Assembly (NCBI GenBank): GCA_041399205.1
Contig: JAWKTK010000009.1
Span: 62,001 to 126,000, forward strand
Direction of reading: 5' to 3'
Origin: JAGQOZ01 sp041399205
GTDB taxonomy: Bacteria > Planctomycetota > Planctomycetia > Pirellulales > Pirellulaceae
DNA: 64,000 nt
The notes below the pieces were generated by a model. That model was not told the DNA's origin. It searched no databases and worked only from the letters and a program-made list of their open reading frames with translations. The position numbers and the translations under genes are program-made. Of the stretch, positions 9,424-18,989 are shown one piece after another (the stretch's first letter is position 1; each line of letters begins with the position of its first letter).

Positions 9424-10965
9424 GTGGCAACTCAAATTGATACCATTTTGTTCTTAATTCCCGAGATCCTGGTGGTGGTGTTGGCGCTGTGGGTCATTGT
9501 CGGTGGCGCATTTGCTCCGGCCAAACCCTTTTGGGCTGCACTATCTACTATCGCTTTAGTTGTGGCCTTGGTATTGCTTTCTGGCCAGAAGTTGGTGGCG
9601 GGTGATAACGGGCCGCTGATCGTTGATTCGCTGGGGAGTTCGTTCCGCTGGATTGCGCTGTTGTGCGGTATCGCATTGACGTTAACGTCCACCGGTTCGG
9701 GCAATACTCATTCGTATCCAGAAAGATTAGGTGCCATCCTGTTCTTGTTGGTAGGCGTGATGTTGGTGGCGTCAGCCGGCAATTTGATAATGTTATTCTT
9801 GGGACTCGAGCTGATTTCGATACCAACATACATGCTGCTGTATGCAGGACGAGCGGACAAGGCGTCGGCCGAAGCTTCGACCAAATACTTCTTCTTGAGC
9901 ATTCTGTCTTCGGCCTTCATGCTGTACGGTTTCAGCATGTTGTATGGCATGACGGGCAGTGTCACGTTTTCTGAAATGCACAGATCGCTGGCGACTGATC
10001 CTTCACCAACCATTGCCGGTCTATCGTTGTTGCCGCTGGCGTTGTTGATGATTTTGGCAGGGTTAGCCTTCAAGTTGGCGGCCTTCCCGTTTCACTTTTA
10101 TGCGCCAGACGTCTATCAAGGCACGTCCAGTCTGGCTGCTGGCGTGTTGGCGGTCACACCCAAGCTGGCCGCGGTGGTAGCGGCAAGTCGACTAATTGCG
10201 GTCATCATGCCTTCGCAACAAGGGCCGTTTTTGTGGCAGATTTTGGTGGTCGCTTCCGTGGCGTCGATGACATTGGGCAATGTGGCGGCGCTTTGGCAAA
10301 AGAGTGCTCGACGTCTATTAGCTTATTCCTCCATTGCTCATTCTGGCTACTTGTTAATTGGCTTGGCCGCCGCCGTTGCGGCGCCACAGGGATCCGGCAA
10401 TGCTGGAATCTCGGCCGCCGTGCTGTACATCATGGTTTATGCAGCGGCGTCGTTAGGAGCATTTGCGGTGCTGGCCGCCGTGCTGGGTGACAATGATGAA
10501 ATGGACGACGTACGGTTGCTGGCAGGGCTAGGAAATCGAGCTCCTGGTCAAGCGTTTGCCATGGCCGTGTTCATGTTTTCGATGAGCGGAATTCCGCCAT
10601 TAGCCGGATTTTGGGGCAAGTTTTCGTTGTTCAAGAGTGCCCTGGATGTGGCATTCGAAGGTACGAACCAAATCTGGTTTGTGACGCTGGTGATCATTGC
10701 GGCGTTAAACGCGGCCATCGCTGCTGGGTATTATCTGCGAGTGATCGCGATGATGTATTTTCAAGATTCGTCATCGGAAGCGAAGACAACCGTTCACATG
10801 GGTCCGGCCGTCGCGGCGTACTTGTGCATGCTGGCGACGCTCGTCTGTGCGTTCCCAGCCCCCTTGATGCAGCAAGCCGATCAAGCAGCCGCAGGACTGG
10901 TCGCTGCGGCCGATGACGCTGGATCGACCGCGAAATTGGTGCAGGTTGCTGCAAGTCGGCGGTAG
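9424..10965 (+). CDS. nuoN: NADH-quinone oxidoreductase subunit N (NuoN)
   Basis: This is the third antiporter-like membrane subunit, 513 residues. Motifs include LELISIPTYMLLYAGR, KLAAFPFHFYAPDVYQG with the conserved lysine, and SIAHSGYLLIGLAA. The start is a GTG at 9424 with no better in-frame ATG before the first helix (LFLIPEILVVVLALWVIV). It closes the visible nuo operon; the next gene (mrp) begins about 155 bp downstream on the same strand. Confidence 0.94.
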   Translation: MATQIDTILFLIPEILVVVLALWVIVGGAFAPAKPFWAALSTIALVVALVLLSGQKLVAGDNGPLIVDSLGSSFRWIALLCGIALTLTSTGSGNTHSYPERLGAILFLLVGVMLVASAGNLIMLFLGLELISIPTYMLLYAGRADKASAEASTKYFFLSILSSAFMLYGFSMLYGMTGSVTFSEMHRSLATDPSPTIAGLSLLPLALLMILAGLAFKLAAFPFHFYAPDVYQGTSSLAAGVLAVTPKLAAVVAASRLIAVIMPSQQGPFLWQILVVASVASMTLGNVAALWQKSARRLLAYSSIAHSGYLLIGLAAAVAAPQGSGNAGISAAVLYIMVYAAASLGAFAVLAAVLGDNDEMDDVRLLAGLGNRAPGQAFAMAVFMFSMSGIPPLAGFWGKFSLFKSALDVAFEGTNQIWFVTLVIIAALNAAIAAGYYLRVIAMMYFQDSSSEAKTTVHMGPAVAAYLCMLATLVCAFPAPLMQQADQAAAGLVAAADDAGSTAKLVQVAASRR

Positions 10966-11121
10966 ACGAACCGCGTTGACTCACTATGATTCGAATAGCG
11001 CGAATTTGGTTGGCCGACAGTCGACACTGATGCCAGAAAGCTGTTCGTCGCTGATGATGGGTTTTTGCACACGCCTTCATGCTTTGTCGTTTCGCAATTT
11101 CGAACCGAAAGAAAATTTGGA

Positions 11122-12198
11122 ATGAATACGCTACCCCTGAACGAAGCCACTGTGAAACAAGTTCTGGACAAGATTCAGGATCCGGAAACGGGCCGCGGGC
11201 TGGTGAAAATGGGGCAAGTTCCTGAACTGGTGGTGACTGCCGATCAGATCAATGCCACAGTTGCGTTGACGACGCATTCCGCTCCGCTTTGGAGCGACAC
11301 CATGAACGAAATTAATCAAACGCTATGCGATGCGTTTCCGACGGCCAGAATCAAGGTCTCGCGAATCATCCATTCTCGTCCGGCTGAGAAGATCGGAGAA
11401 ATTGGCCTGACTGCCAAGAGCGTCGTCGCCGTGGGATCGGGAAAAGGTGGTGTTGGCAAGAGCACCATCGCGGCATCCATCGCCTTTGGGCTGGCGAAAT
11501 CAGGCTGCCAAGTCGGCTTGGTTGATGCCGATGTGTATGGTCCCAGCGTGCCGCATTTGCTGGGTGTTAGTGGTCGGCCTGAAATTCGAGAAAACCGGAT
11601 TCAGCCGATTGAAGCAGATGGCCTGAAGGTCATGTCGATGGGCTTTCTGGTGCCACCGGGTGAAGCCGTGGTTTGGCGAGGTCCGATGTTGCACGGCGCG
11701 ATAACTCAGTTTCTTCGTGACACCAACTGGGGCGACCTGGATTATTTGATTATCGATATGCCGCCAGGAACAGGCGACATTGCGTTGACACTTTCACAGA
11801 TCATGCCGCTGACTGGCGCCGTAGTCGTCTGCACTCCGCAAGATGTCGCCTTATTGGATGCCATCAAGGCCATCGCGATGTTCCGCAAGGTGAATATTCC
11901 TGTGCTGGGTATGGTCGAAAACATGAGCGGATTCATCTGCCCGGACTGCACCAAACGGCACGAAATTTTTGGCAGTGGCGGAGCTCGCAAGCGAGCTATC
12001 GAATTGGACGTACCGTTCTTGGGTGAAGTCCCAATCAACATTCAGATTCGCCAAAACGGAGACGACGGAAAAGCGGCGGCGGCGTTGGAAGATCCGGTTA
12101 CCGGCAAGTCACTTAAAGTGCTTAGCTATCAGCTGGCCAAACAGCTGGCCAGCCAAGTCAAGTCGGCGCCGCCCTTACCGACGCTTTCAGTGCTCTAG
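11122..12198 (+). CDS. mrp: Mrp/ApbC-family Fe-S cluster carrier ATPase
   Basis: This P-loop ATPase of the Mrp/NBP35 family loads or carries [4Fe-4S] clusters for apo-proteins. Residues 1-95 form a MIP18/DUF59-type domain. The deviant Walker A GSGKGGVGKST (residues 105-115), the DADVYGPSVPHLLG switch and the late CPDC pair (FICPDCTKRHEIFGSGG) are all present. The ATG at 11122 gives a 358-residue protein of normal length, although the open frame extends upstream from a TTG. It directly follows the complex I genes, whose many clusters would be natural clients; that link is inference from position. Confidence 0.93.
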   Translation: MNTLPLNEATVKQVLDKIQDPETGRGLVKMGQVPELVVTADQINATVALTTHSAPLWSDTMNEINQTLCDAFPTARIKVSRIIHSRPAEKIGEIGLTAKSVVAVGSGKGGVGKSTIAASIAFGLAKSGCQVGLVDADVYGPSVPHLLGVSGRPEIRENRIQPIEADGLKVMSMGFLVPPGEAVVWRGPMLHGAITQFLRDTNWGDLDYLIIDMPPGTGDIALTLSQIMPLTGAVVVCTPQDVALLDAIKAIAMFRKVNIPVLGMVENMSGFICPDCTKRHEIFGSGGARKRAIELDVPFLGEVPINIQIRQNGDDGKAAAALEDPVTGKSLKVLSYQLAKQLASQVKSAPPLPTLSVL

Positions 12199-12359
12199 GT
12201 CACTGTATTTTTTCAGCTTAAGATGGGGAACGTCGGTGGTGGTCTTGATCGACAAGGCTAGGGACTTCGTACTGGAGGCTCTGGCCCAAATCCCGGGATT
12301 TTTCATATAAGGCCATAATCCGGTGGGGACAGTGCCGTTTGTCCGCGAATGGCGTTCAA

Positions 12360-13655
12360 CTACGTTCGCATCAGACCGGCAATGATTTTTCCTTCGGACA
12401 GTTTGATAGGGCGACCGATAGGCGTTTGCAGTTCCAAGTTCGCTTGAACGCCGAGCGAATTGAGAATCGTAGCGTGAATGTTTTCAATGGGAATCCCTTC
12501 GTCCAACTTGACCTTGCGACCGTCCGCGTGCGAACCGCCAATGGCTTGCCCGCCAACGACATTTCCTCCGGCCAATGCAATACTGAAGCCATGCGGCCAG
12601 TGATCACGGCCACCAGCCGGGTTCATGTGCGGAGTACGACCGAATTCTCCGCCGCACAACACCAAGGTATTCTCCAATTGGTCTCGGTCTCGCAAGTAGC
12701 GAATCAACGCCGCAAAGGCCGGATCCAGAACTTTTTTTAAGCTGTCGTGAATGCCGTGATTATTGACGTGGCTGTCCCAACCGCTCAACGTGACTTCCAC
12801 GCACCGCACGCCCACTTCGGTCAGTCGCGCCGCCGCCAAACAGCCTCGTCCAAATTCCGTATCGCCGAACGGTGTTTTTTCGCGCTCCGAAACTTGACTC
12901 AAATCAAACGCAGCCAACTGTTCCGACGTCATCATCCGCTGCGCGTTGCGAATGGTATGCATGTGCAACGTTCGAGTTTCTTCCAGCTTGGCGAGACGTT
13001 TTGTGGCAAACGTCCGTTCTAGAACATCCAGATCTTCGGTTCGCTGTTGCTGGCGATCATCGTCAACGCGAGCTTTCATGTCGGGCAAGCCGTGCTGCGG
13101 ATCGTAGGTCTTGAAGGCGTCAAATTCGTCACCTAGATATCCACCGCGACTGGGCGAACCACCGGGCAAGATGGAAATGTGCCGAGGAATCTCGGTCGAA
13201 CCAACCGGCAACTGATGACAAAGAATGGCGCCCAGCGAAGGATGGACCAACGTGGGATCGGGACGGTAACCGGTTCGCACGTTATATATCGCTCGTTCAT
13301 GGTCACCTTCCTTGCTGACCACCGACCGCACCAACGCCACATCCTGCATCTCCGCCGCCAAATGCTCCATTCCCTGAGCCAACGAAATTCTCTTGGCGGC
13401 TGTCGAAATGGCTGCGGTGCCCGCCGCAATCGTTTGATTCGGCTGTGGATCAAAGGTCTCCAGTTGGCTGGGACCGCCATCCATCCAGAGCAAGATAACG
13501 GACTTGGGACGCTGCTGTTTCGAATGTTCGTCTTGCTGAGCCAACGCTTGTGCTAATGGTGTCAGCCAGCTAATTCCGGCGAAACCCAGGCCCTTCAGTA
13601 ACGTGCGGCGATGAACGTGATCCAAGCGACCACAAGCGTATTTTTCTGTCTTCAT
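12360..13655 (-). CDS. DUF1501 family protein, twin-arginine exported
   Basis: This secreted planctomycete DUF1501 protein is distantly related to sulfatase/phosphatase-fold enzymes. The N-terminus carries a twin-arginine signal (RRTLLKGLGFAG, followed by a hydrophobic stretch ending AQALA). The body has ILLWMDGGPSQLETFDP, GGEFGRTPHMNPAGGRDHWPHGFS and other features of the family, at 431 residues. The gene begins one base after the stop of the DUF1549/DUF1553 gene, so the two form an operon. This is the usual partner arrangement in Planctomycetes, where such pairs are thought to take part in polysaccharide breakdown. The precise reaction is not known. Confidence 0.92.
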   Translation of the reverse strand: MKTEKYACGRLDHVHRRTLLKGLGFAGISWLTPLAQALAQQDEHSKQQRPKSVILLWMDGGPSQLETFDPQPNQTIAAGTAAISTAAKRISLAQGMEHLAAEMQDVALVRSVVSKEGDHERAIYNVRTGYRPDPTLVHPSLGAILCHQLPVGSTEIPRHISILPGGSPSRGGYLGDEFDAFKTYDPQHGLPDMKARVDDDRQQQRTEDLDVLERTFATKRLAKLEETRTLHMHTIRNAQRMMTSEQLAAFDLSQVSEREKTPFGDTEFGRGCLAAARLTEVGVRCVEVTLSGWDSHVNNHGIHDSLKKVLDPAFAALIRYLRDRDQLENTLVLCGGEFGRTPHMNPAGGRDHWPHGFSIALAGGNVVGGQAIGGSHADGRKVKLDEGIPIENIHATILNSLGVQANLELQTPIGRPIKLSEGKIIAGLMRT

Positions 13656-13656
13656 G

Positions 13657-15276
13657 TCAATGGTTCCACGAAAATTCGGTGCTGTTCAGCAACACCCAAA
13701 ACAGATCCTCTAAGACTTGGGATCGACTCTGGTCACTGGTTTCGAGTCGGTTCACAAAATATGACAATTCGTCGGCGGAAGGACGTCGAGTCAGCGTGGT
13801 GAGGAAAGCCGTTTCTACGCACGTTGAATTGTCCTTGGACAATCGAGCAATCCGAGTAGACGCGTTGAACAGCAGGTCGTCTTTGGTTCGTTCTTGCACC
13901 AACTTTCCGTTCATCATCAGCAAGCGTTGAGGAATCGTGCCGGGGCGGTTGGTGTATTCATCTTCGCCAGCATCTCCATAGCGTTTGATGAATTCGTTTT
14001 TCTCTCCGGCTCGAATCAGCTTCACCAGAATATGCGATTCGGCATCAATCGTCTTCAGCGAACTCGCTTGTACCACGCTGCCGGAAACCTGTTCGGGACG
14101 AAGTCGCGTCAAGGGAAACAAGGCCCATTGTTCTTCCATCGTCTCCACAGCGTTATCGGCTTGGCTGTCGCGTTGAAACACTTCGGACAACGCGATGACA
14201 CGAATCAAACGCCGGACATCGTAGCCATGCTCAGCAAAATCTGCGGCCAACAGCTCCAAGCCCGGAGGAAACGGCCCGTTCAGCGGAACACTATCGATGG
14301 GATCCATCAAGGGACGGCCAAACAATAAAGCCCAAATTCGATTGACCATCAAACGAGCAAACGGTTGGTTGTCCGGGTGCGTCACCCACTGGGCCAAGAC
14401 TTGTCGTCGATTGCCAGGTTGCGATTGACGCACTTCGTCTAAAAGCTCCGCACCAAAGGGCACGGCCGGTTCCACTAATTGCTCGTCTGTAGCATGCAAG
14501 TACTTATAGCGATACTCCGCGTTTTCTTTGTCACGAATTCCCAATAGACTCGATTCGGCTTCACAGAAAAATGCGGCCAATTGATGAAAATCCTGCTGCA
14601 CCCATTTGCCTTCCAAATTGTCATCGTGACATTGGACGCAATCGAGTCGCACGCCCAGGAAAGCTCGCGTGGTTCGAGCAGCCAGGCGTTCTGCGTCGGG
14701 TTGATCATCGTCGTTCACATCGTTGGTGACCGTGATGAAATTGACGGCAGGTGAATCGGTCCACAATCCCGTATCACTAATCAGCGAACGAACAATCCGA
14801 TCGTACGGTTGATTCGCGTGTAGTTGGTCACTCAGCCACGTGACGAAGCGACGTCTGCGATAGACCAAGAACGGACCGTCTTCCGTGCCGACATAGGATC
14901 GAGCGAACCGTTCGGCCAAATAGTCGGCTGATCGACGGTCGTGTAGCACTTGCTCCAGCCACCAAGCAATGCGTTCTTCTTCGGGAAGGGTTTCCAGTGT
15001 TCGCACATCTTCCAAAGAAGGAATGGTTCCCATCAGCCCCAGCGAAAGGCGGCGAGCCACTGTCAAGCTGTTTGCCAACCGTGCCGGTTCCAATTTCTGT
15101 TCCGCATAGTACTGGCGAAACTGTTGATTGAGCTGATCAATGACCGGTCGTTCGGAAGGCGAACTGATTGAATTTTGCGCCACTACGGGAATGTCCAATC
15201 GGCTGACCGACAAAACTAACCCGCTGAGCGATACCGTCAGAAACAGCGCCATGGCAATCATCGATTTCCCGGTCAT
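13657..15276 (-). CDS. DUF1549/DUF1553 domain protein
   Basis: This exported protein pairs the planctomycete DUF1549 (PSCyt2) and DUF1553 (PSD1) domains. The start at 15276 is preferred to upstream codons because AAAGGA lies 10 bp before it and a signal peptide follows (MIAMALFLTVSLSGLVLSV). The DUF1549 part contains RLDCVQCHDDNLEGKW, a single CxxCH motif suggesting one c-type haem. The DUF1553 part contains NRIWALLFGRPLMDPIDS and AEHGYDVRRLIRVIALS. At 539 residues it is shorter than many relatives, which carry an extra N-terminal cytochrome domain. It is translated immediately before the DUF1501 partner. Confidence 0.9.
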   Translation of the reverse strand: MTGKSMIAMALFLTVSLSGLVLSVSRLDIPVVAQNSISSPSERPVIDQLNQQFRQYYAEQKLEPARLANSLTVARRLSLGLMGTIPSLEDVRTLETLPEEERIAWWLEQVLHDRRSADYLAERFARSYVGTEDGPFLVYRRRRFVTWLSDQLHANQPYDRIVRSLISDTGLWTDSPAVNFITVTNDVNDDDQPDAERLAARTTRAFLGVRLDCVQCHDDNLEGKWVQQDFHQLAAFFCEAESSLLGIRDKENAEYRYKYLHATDEQLVEPAVPFGAELLDEVRQSQPGNRRQVLAQWVTHPDNQPFARLMVNRIWALLFGRPLMDPIDSVPLNGPFPPGLELLAADFAEHGYDVRRLIRVIALSEVFQRDSQADNAVETMEEQWALFPLTRLRPEQVSGSVVQASSLKTIDAESHILVKLIRAGEKNEFIKRYGDAGEDEYTNRPGTIPQRLLMMNGKLVQERTKDDLLFNASTRIARLSKDNSTCVETAFLTTLTRRPSADELSYFVNRLETSDQSRSQVLEDLFWVLLNSTEFSWNH

Positions 15277-15635
15277 GGCTGAACATCCTTTGAATCGCGA
15301 GGCCATATGGCCTTTGACAAAAAACAAGATTCGTTTGTGCCGGAGTTTGCCGGACGAGCCGAGCCCGAGTTCGCACCAAGCACATACATCGATTCGCCCA
15401 ACAGATCTTCGAATGAATCGCCACAACGTTTCAAGTCCAGGACGCCATTTTCAAATCTTTTTGCGAATGGCGATTCAAGGCAGCAGCGCCAGATGCAGGC
15501 ATTATCGCGAGCGTAAAAAGATTTAAACTCGCGCCACGCGTGCAGAATCAGCTGGAAATAGCCGGAAAAAGTCCCGGCAGCAAGCAGCAGCAAAGCCGCG
15601 CCCGAGGGGAACGAAAGATAGAATCAAAAAGAGAG
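15277..15635. other. Intergenic region, no gene seen
   Basis: The 359 bases between the DUF1549/1553 start and the tRNA hold only short shadow frames. The stretch presumably carries the promoter of the minus-strand DUF1549-DUF1501 operon, but I could not identify convincing -35/-10 boxes. Confidence 0.5.
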
Positions 15636-15717
15636 CGGAGGGCACGGGGCTCGAACCCGCAACCCCTTGCGGGGCAACTGATTTCGAATCAGCCTCCTAA
15701 CCATTCGGTTACCCTCC
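15636..15717 (-). tRNA. tRNA-Ser (anticodon CGA)
   Basis: Read on the minus strand, this folds as a class II tRNA. The acceptor GGAGGG pairs with CCCTCC and the discriminator is G. The anticodon stem-loop has GCTGA/TCAGT around TTCGAAA, giving anticodon CGA for codon UCG. There is a long variable arm typical of serine and a T arm with GTTCGAGC. No CCA is encoded. After GGAGGG the sequence TAACCG is one base short of a normal acceptor/U8/D-arm layout: U8 would be A, or acceptor position 7 is missing. A deleted T is likely and fits the indel pattern elsewhere. Confidence 0.9.
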
Positions 15718-16003
15718 GGAGCTCTTTTCCTTATCTATACCGGCCAAACCCGGAATTCACAAGGTGCGAATCGACTTCAGCCGAAATCTTGATGTCGTCA
15801 CCCCAGTTTGCAGTTCTCCATCTCAATGGCCAACGAATGTCGCCATTCACGATACTTGATCCAAATCCAGCAGGTTTTGCCGGTTTTGCCGGTCAACGAA
15901 GAAACTCTAGGCGAGCGGTCAGTCGAATGACGATGTCTGATAGCAATGCATTCACCGTAGATGCAAGCATTTTGGTCCCCCACGTTAGGAGCGTTACAAA
16001 CCG

Positions 16004-16360
16004 ATGAAGAAAGAGACATTTCGCGTGGTTACTCGAGGTGCCAACGGACAGCTTCGAATCAAAGACTACGGCAGCACGGACAAGATTCTTCAGATGCACA
16101 CGCAGATTGGCGTGGATGATTGCAGTACTGACCTTGATCTTCGCGGACTCCCTGTTTTCCGAGGTCTGATCGGTCCGATGTCCGAAGGAAAGACCGTGGT
16201 TCGCTACGAATCCCCCGATGTCTTTGAAGCCATGACCAAAGAATGGGTGGCTCAACCAGCGGAAAAGAAACGTCGTCGCCGACGCAAGCCGGGCACCAAT
16301 GAATTGGCTCCCGTTCCTGCCGAAGAAAACGCTGCTTCAGCTGGACAAGAACAGCCGTAA
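16004..16360 (+). CDS. Small conserved-looking hypothetical protein, basic C-terminus
   Basis: I do not recognise this 118-residue protein. Residues 1-85 look like a compact soluble domain (MKKETFRVVTRGANGQLRIKD at the start, an acidic/hydrophobic middle). It ends in a strongly basic run (KKRRRRRRK, about residues 89-97) and an Ala/Glu/Pro-rich tail. It has no signal peptide or membrane segment. The basic tract could bind nucleic acid, but that is inference. It stands alone between the tRNA and the convergent queF. Confidence 0.65.
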   Translation: MKKETFRVVTRGANGQLRIKDYGSTDKILQMHTQIGVDDCSTDLDLRGLPVFRGLIGPMSEGKTVVRYESPDVFEAMTKEWVAQPAEKKRRRRRKPGTNELAPVPAEENAASAGQEQP

Positions 16361-16439
16361 CCTGCCAGTTCAAGCTTATCCGGCAACCGGCAATCTTGGT
16401 CGTGGATGAGGAAACCAATCCTCACCGCAGTGAAATAAA

Positions 16440-16481
16440 GTGACGAATTCCCGCCTCGATCGTAGTTCGAGGATTCGTCAC
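16440..16481 (-). terminator. Stem-loop between converging genes, likely terminator
   Basis: A 9-bp inverted repeat, GTGACGAAT (16440-16448) and ATTCGTCAC (16473-16481), lies between the + strand hypothetical gene and minus-strand queF. On the minus strand it is followed by CTTTATTT, so it most likely ends queF transcription. It may also block read-through from the other side. Confidence 0.55.
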
Positions 16482-16528
16482 CTTATCCGCTAGTTGCCAA
16501 CCGATTTACGGCCGGAATGTCCATTGGT

Positions 16529-16888
16529 CTATTCCGTCATCGCCGTATACGTGGCCGTGATGGTCGATGTGATGCCGCCGCGAGGACTGAATTCGGCAAT
16601 CAGCGTCATTTCTTTCGGCTGAGTCGCGGCGACCAAGTCATCCAAAATGCGGTTGGTGACGTTTTCGTAGAAAATGCCTTCGTTCCGAAATCGCTGTAGA
16701 TACAGCTTCAAGCTCTTCAGTTCCACGCACAACTTGTCCGGAACGTACACAAACGTCAATTTACCGAAATCCGGCTGACCCGTTTTGGGGCAAACGGAGG
16801 TGAATTCGGGGCATTCAATACAGATCTCGTAATCTCGCGCAGGATACGAATTTTCAAAGGTTTCCAGTGTTTCGCGAAATGAATCCAT
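16529..16888 (-). CDS. queF: NADPH-dependent 7-cyano-7-deazaguanine reductase (QueF, YkvM type)
   Basis: This enzyme reduces preQ0 to preQ1 in queuosine biosynthesis. The single-domain 119-residue protein has the catalytic cysteine in EFTSVCPKTGQPDFG (C33), the partnering Asp40, and the QueF motif ELKSLKLYLQ. The start at 16888 is preferred because AAGGAGA sits just upstream and the length matches short QueF proteins. The open frame extends much further upstream but has no family similarity there. It is divergent from queE, 120 bp away, so the two steps of the same pathway share a promoter region. Confidence 0.93.
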   Translation of the reverse strand: MDSFRETLETFENSYPARDYEICIECPEFTSVCPKTGQPDFGKLTFVYVPDKLCVELKSLKLYLQRFRNEGIFYENVTNRILDDLVAATQPKEMTLIAEFSPRGGITSTITATYTAMTE

Positions 16889-17008
16889 CGCGGAGTTCTC
16901 CTTTTCGAATCTAAATGGATTTGTCATTATGGCGAATTCGCGGTGATCGACGAGTGGGCTCGGGCGGATCGCTGGTCCTTCTTCCCTGTTAGCCTTGTAT
17001 CGTTTTCT

Positions 17009-17695
17009 ATGCGAATTGCCGAAATCTATCGATCCATCCAAGGCGAAGGCGAATTGACCGGCGTGGAAAGCGTCTTTATTCGAACCAGTGGTTGCAACCT
17101 GCGCTGCCATTATTGTGACACGCCCTTTGCATCTTGGTTTCCCGAAGGAGATGATTGGGCCGTCAATGACGTCTTGGACGAAGTCAACCGACTGGGCGCT
17201 TCGCACGTGGTGATCACGGGTGGCGAACCGATGCTATTTGCGGAACTAGTCCCATTGTGTGAACGACTTTCGTCACTCCAAAAGCACATCACTATTGAAA
17301 CGGCCGGCACACTTTTTCAGCCGCTGCATTGTGACCTGATGAGCATTAGCCCCAAACTGTCCAATTCGGCGCCAGATTCCCAACAACACCCTCAATGGCA
17401 CCGCCGCCACGAAATCACTCGTCACGCACCCGAAGTCATTCAAGACCTGGTTCGGCACTACCACTATCAATTCAAATTCGTCATTGCCGATCCAGCCGAT
17501 TGCGACGAAGTGTTGACCTACCTGCAACAATTTCCAGACGTCCATCGCAGCCGGATCATGTTGATGCCAGAAGGGACTTCGCCCGAGCGCTTGTCCCGTG
17601 TCGGCCATTGGTTAGAACCTTATTGCGAACAGTCTGGTTTTACATTCTGCGCTCGCAAACAAATCGAATGGTTCGGCAATCAACGCCGTACGTAG
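17009..17695 (+). CDS. queE: 7-carboxy-7-deazaguanine synthase (QueE), radical SAM
   Basis: This radical SAM enzyme converts 6-carboxy-tetrahydropterin to 7-carboxy-7-deazaguanine, the step that builds the deazapurine ring for queuosine. It starts MRIAEIYRSIQGEG, the substrate-binding signature. The cluster motif is CNLRCHYC (C29, C33, C36), followed by ITGGEPML. The ATG at 17009 is chosen because it places the EIYRSIQGEG motif at the N-terminus as in the family; the frame is open further upstream. It has 228 residues and is divergent from queF. Confidence 0.93.
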   Translation: MRIAEIYRSIQGEGELTGVESVFIRTSGCNLRCHYCDTPFASWFPEGDDWAVNDVLDEVNRLGASHVVITGGEPMLFAELVPLCERLSSLQKHITIETAGTLFQPLHCDLMSISPKLSNSAPDSQQHPQWHRRHEITRHAPEVIQDLVRHYHYQFKFVIADPADCDEVLTYLQQFPDVHRSRIMLMPEGTSPERLSRVGHWLEPYCEQSGFTFCARKQIEWFGNQRRT

Positions 17696-17777
17696 TGGAG
17701 TGAGTCACAACATTGATCCTAATTGGGATCGCTTCTGATCATTGTCGCCAAAGACCCTTACGAATACGGTCACAACG

Positions 17778-18869
17778 TTACCGACTGGGAATCTCATCCG
17801 AAGTGAGTCCTTCGACCATGAAGGTTACCAGATCTTTTTTCTCCTGCGGCGAGAGGTTTAATTTTCCGCTGCGCATTTCGTCCGAAAGATATGGATTGGG
17901 AATTCCGCCTTTATCGTATAGTTCGACTACTTCTTCCAACGTGGCGATGCTGCCATCGTGCATGTACGGCGCGGTGTACTTGAGATCTCGCACGGTCGGC
18001 ACTTTGAATTTGCCTTTGTTACTTTCAATCTTCGTAACTTCATATCGGCCCCAATCGGGCGACTCCTTGTCCATGCCGACACCGATATTGTGATAGAACA
18101 TGGCGGTAAACGCCGGTGCTTCGTGGCAGATGGAACACTTGGTTTTGCGTTTGTCAAAGAACAATTCCATGCCGCGAACCGCCGCTGCGGACATGGCATC
18201 TTTTTCACCGGCCATGTAGCGATCATAGGGTGAATTCGCCGCGATAATGGTTCGCTCGTAACTGGCAATTGCCTTGGCAACATTGGTGGCGGTCAAACCA
18301 TCGGCAAAGGCCGCCGCAAACTGCGAAGGATACGATTCGTCCTGATTCAAACGCGTTACTAATTCCTGCAATGACGGCATGGCCATTTCGATCGGGTTGG
18401 TGATTGGCCCTAACGCTTGGCCTTCCAAGCTTCCCGCGCGACCATCCCAAAACTGAGCTCGATAGTACGCCGCATTCAGGATCGATGGCACGTTCCGGTT
18501 GCCCGCTTCACCATGCACACCAACGGCAACGGGCAATCCGTTGGACCAACCTTTTTCTGGATCGTGACACGTGGCACAAGACATACTTCCGTCCACGGAA
18601 AGCTGCGGATCAAAAAACAGACGCCGTCCCAATTCCACTTTTTCGGTTGTCATGGGATTGTTGGGAGGAACGTGATACGGCGGCAGGCCGCGAGGTAAAT
18701 TCGGCTGATAGGCAGTTTCAATCACGGTGACTTCGCGCGAACCGCTTTCATCACCGCGAATACCGGCGTCGTCTAGCGTTTGGTTCGAACAAGATGTGAC
18801 GAACAGCAACCACAAAAACGCTGTCGTCGCGGAACGAAGAACACTCGACGACGTTTTGACATGCCTCAT
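17778..18869 (-). CDS. Di-haem cytochrome c peroxidase / MauG-family lipoprotein
   Basis: This is a 363-residue exported di-haem protein of the bacterial cytochrome c peroxidase/MauG family. The N-terminus has a hydrophobic segment ending in a lipobox-like VTSC (C27), so it is probably membrane-tethered outside the cytoplasmic membrane. The haem-binding motifs are CATCH (98-102) and CSICH (245-249). The region WDGRAGSLEGQALGPI is typical of the family. It could detoxify peroxide or, as in MauG relatives, oxidise a partner protein. It lies downstream of the HMA lipoprotein gene but is separated from it by a strong terminator. Confidence 0.9.
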   Translation of the reverse strand: MRHVKTSSSVLRSATTAFLWLLFVTSCSNQTLDDAGIRGDESGSREVTVIETAYQPNLPRGLPPYHVPPNNPMTTEKVELGRRLFFDPQLSVDGSMSCATCHDPEKGWSNGLPVAVGVHGEAGNRNVPSILNAAYYRAQFWDGRAGSLEGQALGPITNPIEMAMPSLQELVTRLNQDESYPSQFAAAFADGLTATNVAKAIASYERTIIAANSPYDRYMAGEKDAMSAAAVRGMELFFDKRKTKCSICHEAPAFTAMFYHNIGVGMDKESPDWGRYEVTKIESNKGKFKVPTVRDLKYTAPYMHDGSIATLEEVVELYDKGGIPNPYLSDEMRSGKLNLSPQEKKDLVTFMVEGLTSDEIPSR

Positions 18870-18916
18870 CGTTTCACCCGAATTTCGGAATACGAATTCA
18901 CCAACCGTTTGAGAAC

Positions 18917-18957
18917 AAAAAAACGGTCGAGTTCGCTAGAGGAGACTCGACCGTTTT
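18917..18957 (-). terminator. Rho-independent terminator after the HMA gene
   Basis: There is a perfect 13-bp inverted repeat (18920-18932 with 18945-18957, core ACGGTCGAG/CTCGACCGT) and a 12-nt loop. On the minus strand it is followed by a run of T residues. It lies 33 bp after the HMA gene stop and before the peroxidase start. Confidence 0.85.
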
Positions 18958-18989
18958 GCAAAGTTCAGCATGCGAACGATATCGCGATA

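Noticed and set aside
12288..12303. Palindrome AAATCCCGGGATTT followed by T residues as mrp terminator
   Set aside because: The stem would be only 5 bp with a 4-nt loop; too weak to call.
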